A stretch of 64,000 nucleotides of DNA from assembly GCA_961205875.1 (NCBI GenBank), contig OY540821.1, positions 12,400,001 through 12,464,000 on the forward strand, read 5' to 3'. This DNA is from Sialis fuliginosa. Lineage: Eukaryota; Arthropoda; Insecta; Megaloptera; Sialidae. Position numbers and translations under genes: made by a program. Below, piece after piece: positions 46,170 through 57,641 of the stretch (its first letter is position 1; every line of letters begins with the position of its first letter). Under the pieces are notes generated by a model, which saw nothing but the letters and a program-made list of their open reading frames with translations, was not told the origin of the DNA and searched no databases.

Positions 46170-46202
46170 CTAGCTGTGTCCGCGACTTCGCTCACGTGGA
46201 CT
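46170..46202 (-). repeat. 3' terminus of Helitron-like repeat, minus strand
   Basis: CTAGCTGTGTCCGCGACTTC then GCTCACGTGG is the reversed 3' end of the main family; the rest of the element is not recognisable. Confidence 0.55.
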
Positions 46203-46977
46203 ACGGAATTATTGTTTAGGATTTTTGAAAAATATAGTTGGATTAAGTACAAAAATATTATTGTAATAATAACTAATCAACACAAAATAGAATTACATTT
46301 TCATTTTTACTATATACCTATTGACAGTAAAATGTTTTTGACATAAACATAATAATTTCTAATTCTATGAAGTATTCATCTTCTGTCTCATCTCAAAAAA
46401 AGTAAGCCCTTATATCAAATTGTATATGTTTACTCATTATTGCTAGTATTTTAAATCTGAGACTCTCGACTTGACATAAATAAAGTTAACATCGTTTTGG
46501 TCTCGTCTCGATTTCGTTCCATTCATTTTGAAACCGAAAAATGAAAAATTGTATTATTTTATTTGACAGGTTAATAATTAGAGGAATATTTGTATATATT
46601 TCCTCACAGGGATAATTGCTAGGTACGGCACTGCATTCACTCAATAAACTAGGTAGAGATCTCTGTTAAAAATCACCGCAAACATGATGTGAATGTCCAC
46701 TAATAAAGCCACACTGAAAGCAACCAAAGTGTATTAATCAACGCAGTATGTGTTTATGTACATTGTACATATAGTATACACATATTTACATCGACCGGTA
46801 TTTTACCAGCACTAAGTATACTTATATTTAGTTATGCAGCTTGAATTGTATACAGATTAGTCTCTTCAGATATGATAAATAAAATTAATATACCTGCAAT
46901 TGAAATTCATAACAGAATATTGAACAAGCTGGTTAATTTTATGTAGATAAATAAAATATATGTCTATGATGAAGTTA

Positions 46978-47143
46978 TCCATGCTAACATTATAAATGCG
47001 AAAATAACTCTGTTTGTTACTTTTTAACGGCAAAACTGCTGAACCGATTTTGATGAAATTTGGCAGAAAGATAACTTACATTTTGAGGAAGGACGTAGGC
47101 TATTTTGTATCCTAAAAATTGATTAGAATCTGGTAACAGCTAG
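46978..47143 (+). mobile_element. Complete short Helitron-like element, 166 bp
   Basis: It starts TCCATGCTAACATTATAAAT after A and ends TCTGGTAACAGCTAG before T. The middle keeps ACTGCTGAACCGATTTTGAT and GAGGAAGGACGTAGGCTATT, but the usual GAAGTCGCGG near the end has been lost by an internal deletion. Confidence 0.7.
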
Positions 47144-47229
47144 TATTTTTATAAATATTAGTAGAAACAAAAAGTATAATTATACTTTTCTAATCAAGTA
47201 GGCGTTACCAAAATTAAATAATTTATAAT

Positions 47230-47402
47230 TTTACCGAGTAGCTCCCAATCTTACACACCCCATGTACGTGTTAATCAGCGATGATCGGCTTATCAGTACA
47301 ATCCTTGAATCCCTATTAATTACCACAATACGAAGATAACGCAAAAAACAGCACTGAGCTGTTATAAAAGGAGCAATCCGGCTGACTTCATTAATCAATC
47401 AA
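47230..47402 (+). promoter_or_regulatory. TATAAAAG-containing promoter-like island
   Basis: A non-repeat, less AT-rich stretch has GCTTATCAG and AGATAACG (GATA-type sites) and then TATAAAAGG (47363), with CTGACTTCATTAATC about 25-30 bases downstream. It is followed almost at once by a fold-back repeat (47411), so any gene it served would be disrupted. Motif-based only. Confidence 0.2.
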
Positions 47403-47410
47403 TTCATGAT

Positions 47411-47626
47411 TTGATTTTAGTTGACGAATTTGAAATCATCGTGTCAAATTCTATATAATGACATGTAAAATACTTCAAAACTTACAAAACAAATTTTTTA
47501 TTATAAATAATAATTTTAATTATTTTTTATCTAATTTTTCTTTTAAATCACGGGTATTTAAATACTAAATTGCGCGAATATTTAAAAAAGAAAATAGTTT
47601 ACGTTCACGTCGGATCACAATCGTGA
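47411..47626 (+). mobile_element. Fold-back element derivative (arm plus tail module)
   Basis: TTGATTTTAGTTGACGAATT to TATATAATGACATGTAAAAT is one arm of the 40283-40970 palindrome; TCTAATTTTTCTTTTAAATC to ACGTTCACGTCGGATCACAA matches the tail of the 4368 element. Confidence 0.55.
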
Positions 47627-48062
47627 TGTTTTATTCTATCGAAAATTTAAGGTACCTACAACTCCGTTCAAAAACAAATATTTTTCAAACAATTGTATGA
47701 CAACGTTTGTATAATTAATCAACAACAATATTTGTGGTCAATAACATCAATACTAATTTGTCTGATTGGATGAAATAACATTTTCATGGAAATGCTTACA
47801 TAATAGTTAATTAATAATATAGCTTTACTTAAATGATTGCTAGCTTTATTTAATTGGTTCTGTAGTTTTGAAAGTGTCAATATTTGTACTTTTGAAACTT
47901 CGTTAATAGATTTGTGGATATTTTGAGAGTGAGATAAATGGAATGAGTTAATTATTATAATAATGAAATATATATATTTGCAAACCTTGTGAAAAGTGAT
48001 GAATACTTGCTTATTATTACAAAATGATAAGTATTAAATAAAATTGAAATTAAATAAATAAA

Positions 48063-48138
48063 ATTTTTTTAAATAATTATTTAGAATCACCCACACTGTT
48101 CACTCTCAGAATTACGTATAAGAAAGTTCCATGGTACC
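48063..48138 (-). repeat. Repeat with CTTTCTTATAC core, minus strand
   Basis: TTTAGAATCACCCACACTGT, CACTCTCAGAATTACG and TATAAGAAAGTTCC match 36301-36374 and the reverse of 11858-11917. Confidence 0.5.
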
Positions 48139-48139
48139 T

Positions 48140-50215
48140 CTGTTAAGAACCATTTAAAGAAACCCAAGTTTTTGTCCAAGAGAAAGGAATTACAAATAAT
48201 GATATTATTAAAAATGTCCAAATACAGCAGAATCTGAACACCTTTAAAAATATGTTTCCCCTCTGAAGTTTAAATATTTTTATTAGTTACTATCATTGTT
48301 GCAAAGATAAACATAACGACAAAAAATATAAATTTTTATGGAGGTAAATTTTATATTTTAAGAGAGTTTTTACATTTAGGGAGTTTTTAGAAAGGTACTG
48401 TACAAATAAAATCCTGAACGACTACATATACTTACAAAATATGTTTCTTTTTTAATTTGGTAGGTTTATAATACCACCCAAGTACTTTTTCGCGGTTTAC
48501 ATCATTTCATACACAATAAAAAATAAAAAAACACTCAAATATCTTCAAAAGCAATATTATCACACACAAAAAAATCATCCAAGAATAATCTTTTTTTCAT
48601 TTCCATTTTTTATACGATGCTTTAAAATTAATATTACATTCAGTTCATCCGGTCTTATTATTTTTATAATCATTTATTTCTTTAAGAAAAAACTTGAATA
48701 TTTACAGTTATGGGGTAATTGGGTCAGACTTACATCATTTTAATGAATCGTGAATAAAATTTATAGCAATATGTTTTAATTGTCCATAAATTGTGTTATC
48801 ATGGTTGTATAAGCTATGGTGAAACCTGGCTGTATATTACCGTAGCAGTAAAATATATAATCATTTTAACATTTCATCTACGATATCAGTGGCGTGCAAT
48901 TCTAGCACATCAATACGTGATATTTGACAGTTGTGGCGTCAGTAACGGCATATTGTTCAAGTTTACCTTATTTTATTTGGAAGGGGTAATTAAACTTCCC
49001 TCCCCCCAAAAAATTAAAAGTTATAAAATTAAAACAAATTCAATAATATAATTATAATTATAATGGAACATCCCCCCCCCCCCAATAAAAAATTATAAAA
49101 TTAAATCAAATTATATTATACAATAATAATAAACGTAAATACTATTGCGCAAAATATTATTTTAATGCTCAAAGTATATAAAATATTGCGCGCTTAAATA
49201 CTACCCGTTAAAAATAGACTGCGTTCAAGAAAATTTTATTTTATATAATAATGGAACAATACATTTTTAAGTAATCTATATTATTTAATATTTAAATTAA
49301 ATTTATCAAATCATGTAAGCCCGTGTAAAGCTGGGTAACTCATAGCCAGTATTTTATAATTAAAAAAGATCATGGAGGTAGTATGCCATGGAAGAAAATA
49401 TTGAACATTTTTGTACCTAATACTGTAAAACCTCGAAATAACGGATTTTTGATTCGACCTACAAAATTAAATTCTGTATTTCCTCTTTTTAAATAATGGC
49501 TGTATTAATTTTCAGTCAGTTTAAAATCGTTTGTGTTTTAATTATCTGTTTATTATATTAAAAGTAAATTAATATTTACAGAATAAAAAAATATCATGAT
49601 AAGTTAATTATTAATATAATAAATTTTCCAAGTTTTCCCCTATCAGTGTAACTTTATTAGGTCTAATATTCAAACCATAACTACCATGGAATAAGTATCA
49701 CATAAAATTTTATGTTGTGAAGAATTATTATGAATAATATAACATCATGAAGTATAAGAACATTTTATGGATTTTCTTGTCAGGTTTCTCTGTCGTTATT
49801 TATTTATAATTTGTTATTAGTGTTGATGAATTTTAATAACGCTTTTAATGTATTTTAATAATTACCCGTACTGATAATAATCTATGCTGGACATTAAATT
49901 TTCTAAGAAAACCATCGTTAACGTTTTACAACCATTCATTTTTATTGGTGTATGCCGAGTGAATCAATAAGGGTATCTTTTATTTGGCGACAAACTCTAA
50001 TCACAAAAAATATAATGTACCGACAAAAATTAGGACTTCAGGATTCAGGATTATTTTTTTTCAGAACTATACATTTAAATCAGACCCAAAATTATATTAT
50101 TGTGAAAAAAATAAATAAAAGTCATAATAGATGCTGTACGAGTATTATCATTGAAATATAATTTTAGTTTGAGCTTTCTAGAGTTACGACTGAATTGAAA
50201 TTATAATGTCAAAGC
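48140..50215. other. AT-rich stretch, mostly featureless
   Basis: CAGTGGCGTGCAATTC at 48889 looks like a transposon end but has no partner in reach. A run of about twelve C lies near 49071. No gene is supported. Confidence 0.3.
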
Positions 50216-50220
50216 AAAAT

Positions 50221-50567
50221 AAGATACTGGCACCAGTCTTGAACGCTTTAAGAGCAAAATATATTGTTTTTTGGGATTGATGGGCTACTTTTTTATAATT
50301 CTCGTGAACTCATGTTACTATTAAAATAAGTACCTCTTTATTAAATCAATTTAATTACCAATATCCGCAAATATAATGTTTTTCTTCAGTAATGAACACC
50401 CAGTGACGAAACAAAATGATTAATCACGCTGTAAGAGTAAAATGTATACAGATTTATATCCAGTAATGGCAGGAATCAAATATCAATAAATATTTCTAAT
50501 TCAGTAGGTACATTTAATTTTAAAATGTTAAACACTGGGGTATTGCTCAAAACTAGTCCAGTACTTT
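50221..50567 (-). mobile_element. AAGGTACTGGCACC-family MITE, full copy, reversed
   Basis: This 347-bp copy is in the opposite orientation to 45426: it starts AAGATACTGGCACCAGTCTT and ends ACACTGGGGTATTGC...CCAGTACTTT. Both ends and the internal text match the family. Confidence 0.7.
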
Positions 50568-50733
50568 ACCATAGATAAAAAAATCTAATAATATCTATTA
50601 ATTTTTGTTCTTCAGAGAGGTAAAGTGCAGAGAAAAAATGTATATTTTTATCAAACCATATGCGGTAAAGGGTTAATTACAACGTGAGTAGTATGTTTGC
50701 TCAATCTATATAAACCAAATTAGGGAAATGTTC

Positions 50734-50874
50734 TCAGTCAATTTCGGGTAGAGAACATAGCAATTTACAATGTGTTAAATAGTAGTAGTAAGTTGTTAAC
50801 GATTTCGGATCCGGTGTGACCTTGACCGCGTCTGAACCTCCCGACACCACACTACTTCTGCACCCGCCACTCAT
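50734..50874 (-). other. 46-codon ATG frame in a GC-rich island
   Basis: On the minus strand an ATG at 50874, with A at -3, opens a frame that reads MSGGCRSSVVSGGSDAVKVT and ends at a TGA (50734). The first half is GC-rich and protein-like, the second half (TTYYYYLTHCKLL) is not. If it is a first coding exon, the donor would be expected near 50815, but no good GTRAGT is there. The same DNA holds TGACCTTGA (50817-50825), a perfect FTZ-F1/ERR-type site when reversed. An enhancer is as likely as an exon. Confidence 0.2.
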
Positions 50875-51210
50875 GATTGTTTACTGTTTGTTTTATGTGT
50901 CTTGTTCCCTCTAAATGTCGTTTCCGGATACATTCTGTCTTGGAAATTGCTTCAGCCGAGGTTGCAATGCTCTTTGGGGCTCCCTTCATGTCCTCTTAGC
51001 TTCTTTATGTTTATTACAAGTACGGTTAAAAGTTTTTCACACGGCTTTTTTTTCTTATCATTTGCTGCAAATGTTGTTATGTTCACCTGGTGTGTGGTTT
51101 AATTTGGAAATATTTCTGTGGAAGCTATCAGAAGTAATTGGAATACAATTGAACAATTCAGAAACCAAAATGGTTAACTCCACTATCCGTATAAATATTT
51201 TCTAGAAATA

Positions 51211-51338
51211 AGGAGGTGAATTTCAAAACTCGTTCATTCCATTTTAAAAAATAGTCGAGATGCAATCGATTTTGAAAAACTGCCAAACATTCTATTTTTT
51301 TTTTAATTGAACAAACGAGTTTTCGAACTCATCTCCTC
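51211..51338. repeat. Fold-back repeat with about 45-bp arms
   Basis: AGGAGGTGAATTTCAAAACT and CGTTCATTCCATTTTAAAAA at the left are mirrored by TTTTAATTGAACAAACGAG and TTCGAACTCATCTCCTC at the right. A relative of the right arm lies at 55393-55435 (GAACGAACGAGTTTTGGAAC, TCACCTCCTC). Confidence 0.5.
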
Positions 51339-51912
51339 AAATATATGTTCATAACAGTATAATATATATTTAATGTTCCGTACTAAAATCTGAAAAATGG
51401 AACACATATGGAATCAATACTGTGTCTATCTGTCTATCATAGCTTTCTAGCAACTGAACCGTTTAACCCAAAAAGCAGAAATTTGGCATTATTCAATTCC
51501 GGTGAGGTAGGTATCAAATGAAAGCTGACAATTCAAGGAATTTATTTAAATAAGTTAACGTTTTGTTATTATTAAAATCTTCATTTAACAAATTTTCATA
51601 TTTCTGAATGTTATAGTGAGAAAAATCTAAAAAAAAGGGAATATGAATGCTGAGATCAATTAAAAGATATCAATTATACTGACTTTTTTTAAATTTAGGT
51701 TATGTTGCCCCGTTTTTGATAATATTTAAACTACTGTCTTAACTTTCCAAATGTTTAATCTACGGTACTTGACATTTATATATGTGAGGCTCGCATTGCA
51801 CTTTTAAATTTTATTTGTAAACTTCTAGGATAGAATTATTAATCTATTTGCTTATGAGTTATATTTATCATAGTTTACTTAATTTTATTCTAATATATTT
51901 ATGCTATTTCAG

Positions 51913-51963
51913 GTTTATCAACCCGCCAGCATGAAAATCAACTAACTAAGGCGCATGCAATCC
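51913..51963 (+). CDS. Candidate 51-nt internal exon (microexon)
   Basis: A splice acceptor, with a branch-type CTAAT in TTATTCTAATATATTTATGC and ATTTCAG at its end, lies directly before 51913. A GTAAGTAAA donor starts at 51964. The 51 nt between are about 45 percent GC, well above the flanks. One of three frames is open and gives LSTRQHENQLTKAHAI (two bases of a codon before, one after); the other two have stops. A length of 51 keeps the frame, as in alternatively used microexons. I do not recognise the peptide. Weak points are C at donor position -1, a modest pyrimidine tract, and the ease with which such pairs arise by chance in 64 kb. It lies on the same strand as the ratchet-like site at 27730. 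Confidence 0.3.
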
Positions 51964-52879
51964 GTAAGTAAATAATTTATAATAGAGTTTTTCTTTGGAT
52001 TCCGACTATATATCAAATATATACATTTTTGCACAAAAAATGACATTATTGTAACCTTTGCAATTATCATAAAAATGTTCGTTCATATGCAGACCTTAAA
52101 ATTAAATACCTTATACTTATAGATATTTTCATTTCAAATACAAAAATGCAGTTTTACGGTAAACTTTAATTATGGTTAAGTTAGGGTCAAGTTTCGGTTT
52201 TAAAATGCTTTATTTAGATTTGATTTTATAAGTAATTTTATATCACAAAGATATTTAACTAAAAAAAAATCTGATGTTTTTTTGTTAAATATCAAATAAA
52301 TATAAAAAAAGAAACCAAATTCTTAAACATTGTTTTCGTTTATGTAATAATATCTAAATAATTATTAAAAACCAATAATCTAATATCAAATAAAGTACCA
52401 TCAAAATAATCTTACAATAAATCTGATAACATAAATTCATAAATAAGCATTGAATAAAACAAAACTGAAATTTACAATCTTAATGATCATTGTAGCCTCA
52501 TAAATATAAAATTTAATAATAATCTGTAAAATATATATAACGACTACAATATCTAACAAACATTATAAGAAGACACGCAAGTAGTCTTCTTCTTCTTGTC
52601 TATTTTCAATATGTTAATTTGACATTTTGTCGACGGGTTTTGATGATACAGAATTGGGTCTTGTTACATTGCGTTTATATTCGATTTGACGTTGTAGATT
52701 TGGCGGCGTCTCCTTATCTACCCTTTTCAGCCTACAATGGAAAGATGTCACAATATTTGGTGTGGAAATTTAACAAGAATTTTACTTCTTGATGCTATGT
52801 TTTATTGATTAGTGGTATATGGATCGTTCAGAAACCAATGCGAATAACTCAACTGATTTTTGTCAAAACGCAGCCTTAA

Positions 52880-53489
52880 GGTAGTTCTCGTGCAAACGTC
52901 ATTTCGATAGAATTTTTAAAAAAAATCAGGGCATAAAAGAATAATGATATCTATCCAATCGTGAAATTTAAAGAGATCGACCGTTTTAAACTCGAGATAA
53001 TTATCATCAAAGTTTGACACTTTTATACGTATCCGCTATATCAAGTTCGTATTATGTTCATTTTCATGACTAAAACTTCGATAGATTTTGATAAAAAATT
53101 ATCAAACAATAAAGGTTTATTATTTTGATATGTGATAAAAAATTCCAAATGATTGACCTTGTATTTCAAAAACAAAATAATTGACCGTTTCATATTTGAA
53201 ATTTAATTATATTTCAAAAACAAAACGGTCAATCATTTTGAATTTTTTATCATATATCATAATAATAACCCTTTACTGTTTGGTAGTTTTTTATCAAAAT
53301 CTGTCGAAGCGTTTAGTCATAAAATAATGAAAATATATTCATAGTATGATTGTGTTTAAAATAATCTGTATAGACGGCTTTGGGTATAGACTTGATCAAA
53401 AATTCTCTGTAGCAACGCAATTATTTTCGATATTTTACTATGGTATTATGAGCGTAACTTTTTGTTGGTACTGTAGCACGAGAACTACC
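52880..53489. mobile_element. 610-bp fold-back MITE flanked by TTAA
   Basis: The ends are GGTAGTTCTCGTGC and its inverted copy GCACGAGAACTACC, each bordered outside by TTAA (52876-52879 and 53490-53493), the target duplication of piggyBac-type elements. Inside, about 100-bp arms (53066-53162 and 53224-53320) are inverted copies (CGATAGATTTTGATAAAAAA, AAATGATTGACC). No transposase frame is present. The end sequence does not start with CCC as many piggyBac ends do, so the superfamily is inferred from TTAA only. Confidence 0.65.
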
Positions 53490-53724
53490 TTAATATTTAA
53501 TTTTCTATATTTATATAAATTTCGTTGTACGGTAATGTTTCTAAAACTACAATTTGAATATTTACATTTTTATTACGGCCATATGTAGGTATGAAGTACA
53601 TTTATAGTGGAGTCATATTGATTTTTTAATATAAACCTAAAAGGAAGTACTATTTTTGTTGAAGTTATACTTCTTTAGGCGCGTTTAGGGTGAAATTTTA
53701 GTAACGCAACGGAAATTAAATATG

Positions 53725-53830
53725 CGTAGGTTAGGTGTATATAATACATATTTCTATTATGATAGTCGGCAAAACCGGTTTTTAGTTTTGCATTTGCACG
53801 CTAGATTTCTCTACGCCAAAGAATATATAT
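53725..53830 (-). repeat. Helitron-like repeat, internal fragment
   Basis: TTAGGTGTATATAATAC, ATTTCTATTATGATAGTCG, GCATTTGCACGCTAGATTTC and TACGCCAAAGAATATA are the reversed 3' half of the main family. Confidence 0.5.
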
Positions 53831-54639
53831 AATACTACCTCGAAAAATCCAATTTTGGTTCTGGTATAGTAAGATACAGTTCTTTTTGGCCATGCTATAT
53901 AGATTTGCACATTCTAGATTAGAAAACTCCATTAGTAACAATAATCTTAAATGTATTCAGTATTTTATTAACTCAAATTCTTTTTAAAAATTGAGTCTTT
54001 TTTTAGTTTTATGACTTTTATTTCATAAAGCGAAGGCAAGCAAAACGTTTCAATTTTACGATAGGTACATAAAATTTATGGTATATTTTGATAATGTCCG
54101 TTGTCAAATAATATTTTTATGGACGCTAAAATAGTGAACAAAATGAACGATATGTATAGATATATTCACTTGTTTACGTTTTTCTTAAGAAGGAGCATTT
54201 TTATAATAATATTTATTATTATTTGAATCCTATATAATAAAGTAAAAATAATTATGCATCATAAACTTTTATATCGCGTGAAAATTATTTTAATAAAATG
54301 TCATTAAGTAATAGCTAATTTTATACAAATTACAGTGTCTAAAAAGTAGCTTATATTTTACTGTGCTATTAGTAACAAATTTTCCAAAAGAAAATTAGCC
54401 ATTTTTTAAATTATACTGTATATTTTTGTACTTATATATTACGTGTGAATTTACACAGTAATTGTTATAAATGTGACCTAACATAATTAAATAATGATTT
54501 TATTTTAAGATATTCACATTTCTTTATGTCTGACAATTTTAAGCTATTTTTAACCAACTAGTATTTATTATTACACATTAATTTATATAATTGATCAAAT
54601 TTAAAACAATTTTATATGCAAATGTAATATAGGTATCTA

Positions 54640-54805
54640 TATAGTGACTGGCTCATCAACGCCCAACCCAAATCTTTAGACTTAGAAACGTGAAATTTTA
54701 AGAGTGTCTTTTATGACGTAAGCACCCACTATAAAACATTTTTCTTAATTTAACCTCTTAGGGGGAGGAGTGGGTGCTACACTAATTTTATTTTGACACG
54801 TTTAT
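54640..54805 (+). repeat. Dispersed repeat (GGCTCATCAACGCCCAACC)
   Basis: This is the second copy of the repeat at 37074, with AGTGACTGGCTCATCAACGC, GTGAAATTTTAAGAG, TTATGACGTAAGC and AGGGGGAGGAGTGGG. Confidence 0.55.
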
Positions 54806-54819
54806 CTGGATAACATACA

Positions 54820-55172
54820 TCTATATATATATATATTATAAAACACAACGTCTGTCTGTCTGTCCGTTCGGGCGCTTATCACTTGAGAACCACTTATCCG
54901 ATTTACGTGTTTTTTTTAATTCATAGATATTTTATGTTTTTTGACCAGGTTTTAGTATATATTTTGCTACGTTGAGTAATATAAGGAATAAGTAGTGACG
55001 ATAATAGTAAATCAAGTCGGAAAAAATCGTAAAAAATATCTCTATAGATAGGGGATTATTTTTTTCTCTAAAACCCCATCCCCGTGGTATTATTTAAACT
55101 AATTACAATTCTCCATACGTGACAGGAGGTGAAATATTAACTTTCGTGCGAAGTTAGGGTGAGTCCGCCTAG
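54820..55172 (+). mobile_element. Helitron-like element with 3' hairpin, 353 bp
   Basis: It begins TCTATATATATATATATTAT after an A and ends GAGTCCGCCTAG before T. AACTTTCG-TG-CGAAGTT forms a hairpin about 13 bases before the CTAG. TC start, hairpin, CTRR end and A|T target are the Helitron signature. The body has GTCTGTCTGTCTGTCCG and ACTTGAGAACCACTTATCCG and no coding frame. It follows directly after the repeat at 54640. Confidence 0.65.
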
Positions 55173-56186
55173 TATTATTATAATATAGAGTAATTTCAGG
55201 TAAAATAAATGTTGCGATTTATTTTATAATTTATTTTTTTTATTTTTATATTAACGTATTTTGCATTAAATTATTGCCGTACAGCCACATATTGTATTAA
55301 ATAGATGTTGATAGAAATAAAAACAACGCGGGCAAAACCGCGGATATAGGCCGCTAGATAATCGAGTTCTGAAAGATTTTTGACAATATTTCCATTTTTT
55401 AAATGGAACGAACGAGTTTTGGAACTCACCTCCTCATATATACAGGCAGTTAAATGTATGTACTATACCTACGAATGTAAACGTCTTCAAACTGACAAGC
55501 TATAGTTACCAAAAAAAAAATGGTCGCCTATAAAGAAAATAATATAAACATAAAATGATTTCATCAAAAACTGGTCGTGCAGAAGGAGAAGTGGTCGGTT
55601 GGAGAAGTTTCACTGTGTATGAAAAGTATTTTACAAATACATTATCAACTGAAACCAACGATCCTCAAAAATATTACACATTCATTCTCTTATGCATAAA
55701 ACGTTTGGCAGACTTTTCTTTGTTTCTTGTAACGTTTTTGAACTTTATTGTTAGACACAGAACCGTAAGTCTGTGTGTTTGAACAGGATCAAACAAAGTA
55801 ACAAATTCCTTTCAATTTCGTTTAAAGTTTTTTACACAGAGAATCGACAACTTTGAATATTTTTCTTTTTTTATAACTTGGTTCGTTTCACATTGACTAA
55901 ACAAGTTATAAATCATTTTATGAATCATACGTTAATAGCAGAGTTATTTTTAATGTTTCGTACCAAAATTAAAAAAAAAAACACTGTCTTTCACAGCCTT
56001 CTAACTACTGAACCGTTTGACGTACAGTGTCGTAGAGAGCTGATATTTGACATAATTGTAGTAAATTGTAGACCAATAACTGTTATAAAAATAAAATGAG
56101 CGATTCGGGTGTCAAATAAAGGTTGAAAATTTAAAGAATTCTAATTTGTAAACGTTTCGTTGCAGTTAAAATAATGACTAAACACA

Positions 56187-57641
56187 GTGCGGGCCAAAGA
56201 CAAATTTTCGAAACCGGGCCCAATTCTTTAAAGTTTTATATTGTTATTCATAAAAACGAGTCGGGCTCCTTGTAATTTCAAACATTCAAATAAAAAATTC
56301 ATAAACTATTTTATGATGTAGATACCTATACAAAAAACACAACAGCTTTAAAGCAGTAAAGAAATATTAAAAGGAAAAGCTAATTTCAAACAGTGGGGTT
56401 GTTTTCAACTCGTTCACCGCAAATGAAAGACAATTGGTGAATTCAAAAATCTCATCTAAGATTACGAAAGCCAGTCCTTTGTACCTTTAATTAATTCACG
56501 TGAAGCTTTGGTTCAAGTAGCCTGAACAGTGAGAATCAGCTTTGTATAGTATGTGCTACAGGATACCAGGGAAGTCATTGGATTGTTTCTGAAGAACAAA
56601 TTACCATTCACACTAAATTGTTAATTTGTCGAAAACCATTTCTAAACCTATATTATCTTCAAGGATTTGTTGTGCCAAAAATGACTTTGGTAACACTGTA
56701 CCTTTATTTAAGTGCCCCATTTGTATCCATCTGCGGACGCTTATGTGTTAAACAAAACCAATACTGGAACGAAATCTAGCTGGGTTTGATTTTACTCGGG
56801 AAACATGTGAGGTGTCACTCATGTTTCGTGAAAATCGACAGTATGAAGTTTATTCAAGTTTTCTAACGTTCTATGCTCTGATTTTAAAACAGTTCGGTTA
56901 AAATGTTACAATTTTAGATGGTAAAATCAAGATTGTATGAGATCCTATTATATTATTATTTTGTTGCCGTGATGCAATTAACAATAATATGCGAAAATGA
57001 TTTATAACAGTTCAAAATTTAAAAATGTAAAAATTAATTGATATAAATGATTTAAAAATTTATTACAGCTAGTATTTGCAGCACGTATTAAAAAAACCGC
57101 AAATAATACTGCTTTAAGAAATCAATAGTTTCCGATGTATGTATGATGAAAATTTTTTTACAAAGATTCAAATTGGTCTGTGTAAAAACTATGCAAATTG
57201 TTAAAATCCATAAACAACATAACACATCTGTCAACCGTACTGTAATAACTCATATTTGTAATAGAGATTGGGAATTTTTCAAAGTGAGTTTAACCCAGAA
57301 TTTAAATAAATGTTTATAGATAGTGTTAAATATGGCACAATGTAGAATTTCGTAATATAAATAAAAAAATTATAAAAATGGGGTTTTTTGTGCTTTGTAA
57401 ATGCAAAAAATAAATCGATCCGGGCATCTATTAATTTTATTATATTGAATTTCTCGCATAATAAGGATTGTTATTAAGAAAAAAGAATTCAGAATATATG
57501 CCAACCTATGAGAAAAAATAGCTAAATTGATTCAGTAACACAGTTCCCATACTTTCTCGGCTACGACCTCTATATTTTATCTTTGTGAGACAATGGGCCC
57601 CGTCAAATTTCGGGTATCCCTCCGGGCCAGTCCAACCCTGT
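56187..57641. mobile_element. Possible old hAT-like element, 1.45 kb
   Basis: The left end reads CAGTGCGGGCCAAAGAC...CGAAACCGGGCCCAATT; the right end reversed reads CAGGGTTGGACTGGCCCGG...CCCGAAATTTGACGGGGCCC. CAGGG-GGACTGGCC ends are typical of hAT MITEs. The two ends are only partly alike and there is no clear 8-bp duplication, so they might be ends of two separate insertions. The interior shows no transposase motif that I can identify. Confidence 0.35.

Noticed and set aside
49070-49083. Run of about twelve C, and G runs at 15563 and 32521
   Set aside because: Homopolymer runs are common in this DNA; only the one at 32521 sits in text that looks like a repeat family.
55555-55782. 75-codon plus-strand ATG frame
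   Set aside because: A true ATG is present, but the frame lies between dispersed repeat pieces, has no splice or promoter support, and one such frame is expected by chance.
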